Positions 1-5,963 of a stretch of 13,295 bases of DNA are shown in pieces. The position numbers and the translations under genes were made by a program. The notes beneath the pieces were generated by a model. The model did no database searches. It worked only from the letters and a program-made list of their open reading frames with translations, and had not been told where the DNA came from. Position 1 is the first letter of the stretch. Every line of letters starts with the position of its first letter. The stretch comes from Acidimicrobiales bacterium (GTDB taxonomy: Bacteria > Actinomycetota > Acidimicrobiia > Acidimicrobiales > RAAP-2): assembly GCA_017883105.1 (NCBI GenBank), contig JADGOF010000025.1:1-13295 (forward strand). Direction: 5' to 3'.

Positions 1-1074
1 GTTCCATTCTTCAGCTTCAAGCCCGCCGACTGGTTCCGCTGGGACAGTTTCAACTACCTTTCCATCAGCCAGAGCGGGCGCACCTTCGGGCTGTGCGGGA
101 CCCACGGGTTTCCCCGAGCCGCCGTCCAGAGTGCCCGCTGGTGTGGAACGGCAGGGTGGCTGCCGGGCTATCCCTATGCAGTCAAGCTCGTCAGCTATGT
201 GGGAATCCATCCGCTGACGACCGGTTTGGTCGTCCCCTCGCTCAGCCTATTAGGGACATTGGGGATTCTCTGGTACGGATGGACACGGAAGCTCCCGCCT
301 TGGCGATCGTTTCTGGTCCTCGTCCTCTTCGGCGTCTTCCCCGGCGCGATCTACAACTATGCGGAGTATCCGACGGCTTTGGCGCTGCTCGGCATCGTGA
401 CCGCGATCTTCGCGGCGAGCCGCCAACGCAACGCCATCGTCGCGCTCGGCGTGGCCGTCGCCGTCATCAGCTACTCCTCGGCCACCTTCGCGGCGTTGGG
501 GTTGATCCTCGCAATGGTTGTTGCCGGGTGGTCACAAGGGTGGAACGAGGTGTTGAAGCGAGCAGCCTGGGGCTGCGTCGGGTTCTCGCCCCTGGCCCTT
601 CTCGCCCTCCACGACCAGCTCGCATTCCACCACTGGAGTGCATACTGGCTCCTGCAGAACGAATCGCATAAGGCTTTGGGGGGGCTACCCGGCGCCCAGC
701 TCTATGAACTCATCGTGCTGCGCAACACGAATACCCAGATCCTCATCGGGCACAACGGAGCGATTGTCATGGCCATGCAGGCCCTGCTCTCCATCGCGAT
801 TGTGCTGGCGGCCAGCTTCATGGGCTTTCGCCGCTGGTGGCGGTCAGGGAGGTCGACCTTGGACCTCTACCCTGCCGCAGTAGGCCTGACCGCGATTCTC
901 ATCATGGCCAACAGCGGGACGGGGTCCATCTGGCACCGGGGCATCGTCTTGGCGGCTCCGAGCGTTGTTGGCTTCCGCTATCTACCCACCTGGGCACTGG
1001 CAGTACTCCTAGCCGCCACTGCACTGGTCACGGCATTGATCTCAACCTATTTCTTCAAGAACACCCTGGGCTAA
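1..1074 (+). CDS. Polytopic membrane protein, GT-C glycosyltransferase-like (5' truncated by window edge)
   Basis: The reading frame is open from base 1 to a TAA at 1072-1074, so at least 357 residues are present and the true start lies outside the window. Near the visible N-terminus there is a WDSFNYLSI stretch, then WLPGYPYAVKL, followed by many hydrophobic helices. This order resembles PIG-V/GT-C mannosyltransferase-like proteins, where a W-D-x-x-x-Y-L-S-I segment precedes an F-P-L-Y-P segment. A later YNYAEYPTALALLGI segment resembles the 'YPE-S-LF' helix of that group. Such enzymes use polyprenyl-phosphate sugars on the outer face of the membrane. The assignment rests on motif resemblance only, and the key N-terminal acidic loop is not visible. 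It is convergent with the NifU-like gene. It could equally be an uncharacterised membrane protein of a surface-polysaccharide locus. Confidence 0.6.
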   Translation, partial: VPFFSFKPADWFRWDSFNYLSISQSGRTFGLCGTHGFPRAAVQSARWCGTAGWLPGYPYAVKLVSYVGIHPLTTGLVVPSLSLLGTLGILWYGWTRKLPPWRSFLVLVLFGVFPGAIYNYAEYPTALALLGIVTAIFAASRQRNAIVALGVAVAVISYSSATFAALGLILAMVVAGWSQGWNEVLKRAAWGCVGFSPLALLALHDQLAFHHWSAYWLLQNESHKALGGLPGAQLYELIVLRNTNTQILIGHNGAIVMAMQALLSIAIVLAASFMGFRRWWRSGRSTLDLYPAAVGLTAILIMANSGTGSIWHRGIVLAAPSVVGFRYLPTWALAVLLAATALVTALISTYFFKNTLG

Positions 1075-1113
1075 CCAGACCCCGGCATCGAGAGAACCGA
1101 CGGCTAGGTCGCA

Positions 1114-1167
1114 GAGCGAGTCATCTGTTCCACATCGCCTTGTAGATGGAGAGCAGACTCGTCGCTC
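1114..1167. terminator. Imperfect hairpin between convergent genes, possible transcription end
   Basis: GAGCGAGTC at 1114-1122 can pair with GACTCGTCGCTC at 1156-1167, leaving a three-base bulge. ATCT and AGAT can extend the stem inside the loop. The element lies in the 148-bp gap between two convergent genes, where a shared terminator would be expected. There is no T-tract and the loop is long, so this is only a candidate. Confidence 0.2.
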
Positions 1168-1222
1168 GGCCACACCGAACCGCTGGCCCGGATGTCCCGA
1201 ACGGCTCCGGATCGCTCCGACG

Positions 1223-1675
1223 TCAGAAGCTGGGCACGTATCCTCCGCGGCCGAGCGCCTCGCTCTCGAACGGATCGGCTGACTCGTCGACCCCGCCCCG
1301 TACCTCGGTCACCCAGGGAAGCCGGTCGTGGAGGATCCGTTCGACCCCTCCCTTGAGCGTGGAGGAACTGACCGCGCACGAGCTGCACGCCCCCTGCAGC
1401 TGCACTTCGACCACCCCGGTGGCCACGTCGGCGAAGAGCAGGGCAAGATCGCCGCCATCCGCCTGGACGGCCGGACGCATGAGCTCGATGATCCCGTTCA
1501 GGGCCTGCAGGCGCTCACCGGCCTCGTCATCAGTGAGTAGGGAACTCTCCTCCACGCCGGAATCCTGATCGACCGGTTCGGAAGAGTCCACCCCGCTACT
1601 GCGTGTAGTCAGATCGGAATCCACAACTCGTCCTCTCGCCGGCATCACCGGCATTGTCACGCCATTTCGTGGCAA
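1223..1675 (-). CDS. NifU C-terminal-domain Fe-S scaffold/carrier protein
   Basis: The product is 150 residues. Residues about 62-125 match the NifU C-terminal (Nfu) domain: MRPAVQADGGDLAL, then a beta segment, then GACSSCAVSS with the CxxC pair at Cys97 and Cys100, which in Nfu proteins holds a [4Fe-4S] cluster between two subunits. The family delivers clusters to apo-enzymes in the cytoplasm. The first 55 or so residues are an acidic, serine-rich extension that looks disordered, and a short Gly-rich tail follows the domain. The chosen start is a TTG preceded by GAGGGA with a 5-base gap. In-frame ATGs at 1654 and 1645 have no comparable ribosome site but would remove only the first residues. 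It appears monocistronic, convergent with the membrane protein and divergent from the oxidoreductase cluster. No other Fe-S assembly gene is in the window. Confidence 0.88.
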   Translation of the reverse strand: MPRNGVTMPVMPARGRVVDSDLTTRSSGVDSSEPVDQDSGVEESSLLTDDEAGERLQALNGIIELMRPAVQADGGDLALLFADVATGVVEVQLQGACSSCAVSSSTLKGGVERILHDRLPWVTEVRGGVDESADPFESEALGRGGYVPSF

Positions 1676-1680
1676 ACCTG

Positions 1681-1686
1681 TCCCTC
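1681..1686 (-). promoter_or_regulatory. Ribosome binding site for TTG start of the NifU-like gene
   Basis: Read on the minus strand, GAGGGA lies five bases before the TTG at 1675-1673. This is the main reason to prefer the non-ATG start over the two ATGs downstream, which lack a purine-rich leader. Confidence 0.5.
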
Positions 1687-1797
1687 ATGGTCTGCCCCGT
1701 CGTTACCCGGACCCGAACATGGGCCCCGCAAGCTATAACAACGCCCTGTCGACCCCCATTCCCCGCCACCCGGTGAGGTCCGGATCAGTCTGCATCC

Positions 1798-1826
1798 GGT
1801 CAGACCGCGGAACCACAGATCTGACC
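1798..1826. repeat. 7-bp inverted repeat in divergent promoter region (possible operator)
   Basis: GGTCAGA at 1798-1804 and TCTGACC at 1820-1826 are exact reverse complements separated by 15 bases, giving a 22-bp centre-to-centre spacing, about two helical turns. A related copy, CCGGATCAG, lies just upstream at 1780-1788. The element lies between the divergent NifU-like gene and the oxidoreductase cluster, 55-85 bases upstream of the latter's putative -10 box. This geometry would suit a dimeric regulator. It is short, and chance occurrence is not excluded. Confidence 0.25.
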
Positions 1827-1880
1827 TCGCTTCAGCAACTTGCCGTCCGTTCGATGACCACCCCCGTCCACGCTGGCGGT

Positions 1881-1886
1881 TACGAT
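1881..1886 (+). promoter_or_regulatory. Candidate -10 box TACGAT for the oxidoreductase cluster
   Basis: TACGAT fits the actinobacterial TANNNT -10 consensus and ends five bases before the GTG at 1892, which has no Shine-Dalgarno. Transcription starting at or just after the GTG would give a leaderless mRNA. No convincing -35 element is seen at the usual spacing. Confidence 0.33.
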
Positions 1887-1891
1887 GCGTT

Positions 1892-2887
1892 GTGCCCATG
1901 GTGCGACCAGCTACACCCCTGGGGCCGATCGGACTCGTCCTACCGACCTTCGTTCAGGACACCGTGCCTCCATGGGCCGCAGTCCCCCTCGGGCCCGCCA
2001 TGGCCGACCCGATCGCCGACGTCGCGGCCCTCTGCCGCGGTGCGGAAGAACGGGGTGCCGACGCGCTGTGGGCCTGTGACCACCTGTTTTGGCACGGTCC
2101 GTGCCTCGAGTGCATGGTCGTCCTCTCCGTCGCCGCCACCGCCACCGAGCGGGTCACCCTCGGCACCTGCGTGGTGCAACTCCCCCTTCGTCAGGCCCCG
2201 GCGGTGGCAAAACAGGTCGCTTCCCTACAGACCCTGACCCAGGGCCGGGTCATCCTCGGCGTCGGGGTCGGAAGCCACGCCGGAGAGTACAAGCAGGCCG
2301 GTGTCGACTACCACTCCCGAGGCCGCCTCCTCGATGCCGGCATCGCTGAGCTCCGGCGATCGTGGGCGTCCGGTGTGGGCGTCACCCGAGGAGACACCGA
2401 ACATGGTGGCACCGCCCGCTACCGACAGCTTCCCTCCCCTCCGCCCGTGCCGGTATGGGTCGGTGGGTCGTCAGAAGCGGCTCTGCGCCGGGCAGCAACA
2501 CTGGCCGACGGCTGGATGCCCCTCTTCCTGAGCCCCACCGAGTACTCCGCCGCGCTCGAGCGCTTGGCCAAGGAGGCGGACCGGGTCGGTCGGGCCCCGG
2601 ACGAGGTCGTCCCGTCCATCGTCCTGTTCGTCTCGATCGGCGAGGACCCGGCCATCCGTCTCGACCGGGGCACCGGATGGATGTCCTCGCTGTACGGCAT
2701 TCCGGCCAAGGCGTTCGATCGCCACCTGGTCAGCGGCACCGCCTCCGAGGTGGCCGAGGTTGTCGCCGCCTATCGCAATGCAGGGGCCGAACACGTCGCG
2801 GTGTACATCACCGACGACGAACCACTGGAGCAGTTCGAGCGCCTGATCTCCGCCCTGCCGGCGGCCGGCGTCCCGAACCGAGGATAG
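1892..2887 (+). CDS. LLM-class (probably F420-dependent) oxidoreductase
   Basis: The 331-residue product has the luciferase-like monooxygenase TIM-barrel pattern: an early GLVLPTF strand (14-20), a long helix with AEERGADALWACDHL (51-65), the VTLGTCV strand (88-94), LGVGVG (122-127), and VWVGGSSEAALRRAATLADG (189-208), which in this family borders the cofactor phosphate site. Actinobacterial members mostly use coenzyme F420; FMN use cannot be excluded from sequence. The substrate is unknown. The start is a GTG with ATG two codons later, and neither has a Shine-Dalgarno, but a TACGAT box lies just upstream, so a leaderless message is likely. The stop is 10 bases before the thiolase start, so the gene looks like the first of a four-gene operon. 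A redox step on the acyl product of the neighbouring synthases is an inference from context. Confidence 0.85.
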   Translation: MPMVRPATPLGPIGLVLPTFVQDTVPPWAAVPLGPAMADPIADVAALCRGAEERGADALWACDHLFWHGPCLECMVVLSVAATATERVTLGTCVVQLPLRQAPAVAKQVASLQTLTQGRVILGVGVGSHAGEYKQAGVDYHSRGRLLDAGIAELRRSWASGVGVTRGDTEHGGTARYRQLPSPPPVPVWVGGSSEAALRRAATLADGWMPLFLSPTEYSAALERLAKEADRVGRAPDEVVPSIVLFVSIGEDPAIRLDRGTGWMSSLYGIPAKAFDRHLVSGTASEVAEVVAAYRNAGAEHVAVYITDDEPLEQFERLISALPAAGVPNRG

Positions 2888-2892
2888 GAAGG
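2886..2892 (+). promoter_or_regulatory. Ribosome binding site of the thiolase gene
   Basis: AGGAAGG lies five bases before the ATG at 2898 and overlaps the stop codon of the oxidoreductase gene, which supports co-transcription of the two genes and fixes the thiolase start. Confidence 0.6.
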
Positions 2893-2897
2893 ACACC

Positions 2898-4079
2898 ATG
2901 GACCGCACCGCACACATCGTGGGCACCTCCATCACCCCGATGAATCGACGGGACCGCACCGCCGAGGAGATGGCCCACCAGGTGGTGGCAGACGCGTTGG
3001 CCGACGCCCAGGTCGACCCGGCCGACGTCAACCTGGTGGTCTTCGGCAACGCCACGGCCGGGCGGTTGATCGACCAGGGCTGCATCCGCGGTCAGTCGTT
3101 CCTGCGCCAGGCTGGGCTCCGCAACGCCGGCATCATCAACGTGGACAATTCGTGCGCCGGCGGGTCCTCCGCCATGCACATGGCCACCCTGGCCACCCTG
3201 GGCGGGACCCGCACCGTGCTGGCGGTCGGAGTCGAGAAGATGTGGACCGGTGATCGCATGCAGACCCTGGCCGGCGTCGAGGACGGGGTGCCCCGCAACG
3301 ACCGGATCCGCATGCACGAGAAGTTGGAGAACCCCTCGGGGTCGGTGCTGATGGCCCTCAACGCGTCCTGGGCGGTCTCCCTGCTGGAGGAACGGGGTGC
3401 CACCATCGAGCAGTTCGCCGCTGCTGCGGTCAAGGCCCGGCGGTTCGGGGCCCTCAACCCCAACGCCCAATTCCAGTCCGAGGTAACCCTCCAAGAGGTG
3501 CTCGACTCCCACGAGATCGTGGCGCCGCTCACCCGGTTGATGTGCTCGTCGTTCACCGACGGCGCCGCGGCCATCGTGCTGTCGGCGACCCCGACTTCCG
3601 GGGCCCCGAGGATCCGAGCCAGCACCATCCGTTCGGGCAACGGTGACATGGACTACCACGAGCGCTTGGCGGAGACCGCGGTGGCGGCGTGGGACGACGC
3701 CGGCATCGATCCCACCGACGTCGACGTGGTGGAGCTCCACGACGCCACCAGCCCCGAGGAGATCTACGCCCTCGAGTCACTCGGCTTCTTCAAGCCGGGC
3801 GACGCCGGGCCGGCCACGTTGGCCGGTGACACCTCGATCGGCGGGAAGAGCGTGACCGTCAACACCAGCGGGGGCCTGGTCAGCCGGGGCCATCCCCTCG
3901 CTGCCACCGGCATCGCCCAGGTGGTCGAGCTGACCGCCCAGCTGAGGGACGAGGCCGGTGTCCGCCAGGTGGTAGGCGCCCGATTGGCGGTGGCGGCCAA
4001 TACCGGTGGCATGATCGGATTCGATGGATCACCTACTGATGCAGCATTTATCGGAATCCACGTTCTCGAGGCGGGCTGA
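2898..4079 (+). CDS. Thiolase-family protein (SCP-x / lipid-transfer type)
   Basis: The product has 393 residues, the usual length for thiolases. The nucleophile is visible as Cys86 in NVDNSCAGGSSAMHM, an active-site His as ELHDATSPEEI (His281), and a second as GGLVSRGHPLAATG (His332). The C-terminal CxG of classical acetyl-CoA acetyltransferases is absent; the matching place reads AANTGG (368-371, Asn369). This replacement is typical of the SCP-x/lipid-transfer thiolase branch, which acts on sterol or branched acyl-CoA side chains or on unknown acyl thioesters. It catalyses thiolytic cleavage or the reverse Claisen condensation; the direction cannot be read from sequence. The ATG is supported by AGGAAGG five bases upstream. 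The stop is three bases from the next gene. No partner OB-fold (DUF35) protein, common beside such thiolases, is present here. Confidence 0.85.
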   Translation: MDRTAHIVGTSITPMNRRDRTAEEMAHQVVADALADAQVDPADVNLVVFGNATAGRLIDQGCIRGQSFLRQAGLRNAGIINVDNSCAGGSSAMHMATLATLGGTRTVLAVGVEKMWTGDRMQTLAGVEDGVPRNDRIRMHEKLENPSGSVLMALNASWAVSLLEERGATIEQFAAAAVKARRFGALNPNAQFQSEVTLQEVLDSHEIVAPLTRLMCSSFTDGAAAIVLSATPTSGAPRIRASTIRSGNGDMDYHERLAETAVAAWDDAGIDPTDVDVVELHDATSPEEIYALESLGFFKPGDAGPATLAGDTSIGGKSVTVNTSGGLVSRGHPLAATGIAQVVELTAQLRDEAGVRQVVGARLAVAANTGGMIGFDGSPTDAAFIGIHVLEAG

Positions 4080-4082
4080 GCA

Positions 4083-5018
4083 ATGTTGACCACGCGCGGG
4101 GGAATCGTCACCGGTTGGGGCATCGGGGTGCCCGACAAGGTGGTGACCAACGACGACCTATCGATGACCATGGACACCAATGACGCCTGGATCCGCGAGC
4201 GGACCGGCATCCGCGAGCGACGGATCGGTGGAACCACCTCCGGACTGGCCATCGAGGCCGGACTGGCTGCCCTGGCCAAGGCCGGGCGCCGGCCCGACGA
4301 GATCGACGCGGTGATCCTGGCCACCACCACACCCGACCAGATCGTGCCGGGCACGTCCGCAACCGTGCAGGACGGCATCGGCGTGCCCGGAGGGGCGTTC
4401 GATGTAAACGCCGCCTGTTCCGGTTTCGTCTACGCCCTTTCGGTGGCCCACGGGTTGCTCGCCATCGGGGCCGAGCGGCTGTTGGTGATCGGCTCGGAGA
4501 CCTTGAGCCGGATCACCGACTGGGACGACCGCTCGGTGGCCGTCCTGGTCGGCGACGGGGCAGGGGCTGTGGTACTCGAAGCCGTCGACGGCCCCGGGCA
4601 GTTGTTGTCGTGGAACCTGGGTGCCGACGGATCGCTTCGTCATCTGCTCAAGTGCGACCACGGCGGCTATCTCTACATGGACGGCAAGGAGATCTTCCGC
4701 AAGGCGGTTCGGGTGGTGGTCGAATCGGCCGAACGGGCCATTGCCGAGGCCGGATTGACCGTCGGCGACATCGACCTGATGGTCCCCCACCAGGCCAACC
4801 TGAGGATCATCACCGCGGCGTGTCAACGACTGGGGATCCCCTTTGAGAAGGCGGTGGTGGTCATCGACCGCTACGGCAACACCTCTTCGGCTTCGATTCC
4901 CCTTGCCCTGGTCGATGCCCTGGAGACCGGTCGGCTCGAAAAGGGTCACAACGTTCTGCTCACCGGATTCGGTGGCGGGATGACCTGGGCCAGCGCCGTC
5001 CTCCGTTGGGGAGGGTGA
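4083..5018 (+). CDS. fabH: 3-oxoacyl-ACP synthase III (FabH-like)
   Basis: The 311-residue product has the complete KAS III catalytic triad: Cys112 in NAACSGFVYAL, His236 in VPHQANLRII and Asn266 in YGNTSSASIPLAL. Other family marks are the N-terminal DAWIRERTGIRERRI, LATTTPD (79-85), GDGAGAVVLE and MDGKEIFRKAVR. The enzyme condenses an acyl-CoA primer with malonyl-ACP to start fatty acid or polyketide chains in the cytoplasm. The ATG starts three bases after the thiolase stop and has only a weak GAGG upstream, so translational coupling is likely. The neighbourhood has no acyl carrier protein, malonyl transferase or FabF, so this may be a specialised or second copy and not the housekeeping fabH. 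The symbol is used in the family sense; the exact role is not proven. Confidence 0.88.
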   Translation: MLTTRGGIVTGWGIGVPDKVVTNDDLSMTMDTNDAWIRERTGIRERRIGGTTSGLAIEAGLAALAKAGRRPDEIDAVILATTTPDQIVPGTSATVQDGIGVPGGAFDVNAACSGFVYALSVAHGLLAIGAERLLVIGSETLSRITDWDDRSVAVLVGDGAGAVVLEAVDGPGQLLSWNLGADGSLRHLLKCDHGGYLYMDGKEIFRKAVRVVVESAERAIAEAGLTVGDIDLMVPHQANLRIITAACQRLGIPFEKAVVVIDRYGNTSSASIPLALVDALETGRLEKGHNVLLTGFGGGMTWASAVLRWGG

Positions 5019-5929
5019 GCACGGGCGTGGGCCCTTCCCTGGTGGTGCTGGCAGCGGGCATGGCCCGCCGCTACGGCGGGTGCAAGCCCCTTGCCCCTAT
5101 CGGTCCGCGGGGCGAAGCCGTCATCGACCTGCTGGTGAGTGATGCGGTGGCGGCCGGGTTCGGTCACATCGTGCTGGTCCTCCATCCCGAAACCGGACCG
5201 GCCATCCGCTATCACGTCAAGCGTTGCTGGCCCTCGTCGGTCGAGGTGGACTTCGCCGAGCAACGACTGCCGCTCGGCACCGTGCACGCAGTGTTGGCCG
5301 CCAAGGGCGCCCTCGGTCCGAACCGGGCCTTCGCCGTCTCCAATGCCGACGATGTCTACGGCGAGGTGGCCATGGGCCTGCTGGCGGGACAGCTGAGTTC
5401 CGGAGCGGACGAACACGCCCTCGTCGGTTACCAGCTGCGCTCCACGGTGGCCACCGGCGATCCGGTCACCCGGGGAATCTGCGGGGTGGATGGCCATGGC
5501 TACCTGCGCTCCCTCGACGAGCGACGTCAGGTCACCCGGGTGGGGAACGGCGAGCAGTTCGTATCCGAGGACGGGCTCGAGCCCAAAGAGCTGGCCGGCG
5601 ATCTGCCGGCTTCGGTCAACCTCTGGGGCTTCCAGGCGGGCATCTGGGAAGTGTTCCATACGGCCATGGACTCCTCCGGCCTCGACGAGGTGGCGCTGAT
5701 CGCCAAGGTGACGGCGGGAGGCGAGGTGCCCAAAGCCGAGGTGCTACTGCCCGAGGTGGTGGCCACCATGGTGGCCGATGGGGTCGGGCTGCCGGTGCGG
5801 GTCATCACCACCGACGCCAAGCTGGTGGGTGTCACCCACGCGGACGACCTGCCTGCGGTCAGCGCCGAACTGGCTCGTCAGGTGGCCTGGGGCATCCGGC
5901 CCAGTGCCCTGTGGGGAGGCTCGGGCTGA
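5015..5929 (+). CDS. NDP-sugar pyrophosphorylase-like nucleotidyltransferase
   Basis: The product has about 304 residues and a Rossmann-like nucleotidyltransferase fold. It starts with LVVLAAGMARRYGG-C-K-PL, the variant of the G-x-G-x-R nucleotide-binding loop seen in UTP/glucose-1-phosphate-type enzymes; Lys24 would contact the phosphates. PLGTVHAVLAA (86-96) and SNADDVYG (109-116, metal-binding Asp) match the family, as does VNLWGF further on. It would join a nucleotide to a sugar-phosphate or similar alcohol phosphate; the substrate is unknown. The GTG at 5015 overlaps the fabH-like TGA (GTGA arrangement). A GTG at 5027, 12 bases after GGGGAGG, would also suit the family's usual short N-terminus, and a TTG at 5006 is possible. 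The gene ends 34 bases from the convergent arabinofuranosyltransferase gene. Confidence 0.8.
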   Translation: MSTGVGPSLVVLAAGMARRYGGCKPLAPIGPRGEAVIDLLVSDAVAAGFGHIVLVLHPETGPAIRYHVKRCWPSSVEVDFAEQRLPLGTVHAVLAAKGALGPNRAFAVSNADDVYGEVAMGLLAGQLSSGADEHALVGYQLRSTVATGDPVTRGICGVDGHGYLRSLDERRQVTRVGNGEQFVSEDGLEPKELAGDLPASVNLWGFQAGIWEVFHTAMDSSGLDEVALIAKVTAGGEVPKAEVLLPEVVATMVADGVGLPVRVITTDAKLVGVTHADDLPAVSAELARQVAWGIRPSALWGGSG

Positions 5930-5963
5930 CCGCAGGAGACACCAGGCATGACGGGTGGCCGGC

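Noticed and set aside
678..684. Run of seven G inside the GT-C-like gene, matched by another seven-G run in the GT4 ribosome site (10787-10793), hinting at phase variation.
   Set aside because: In DNA this GC-rich a few seven-base G runs are expected by chance in 13 kb, and neither tract is long enough to be a convincing slippage switch.
2808..3740. 310-codon minus-strand frame antisense to the thiolase.
   Set aside because: His/Gly/Val-rich antisense translation without any motif; the plus-strand thiolase has catalytic residues and a ribosome site.
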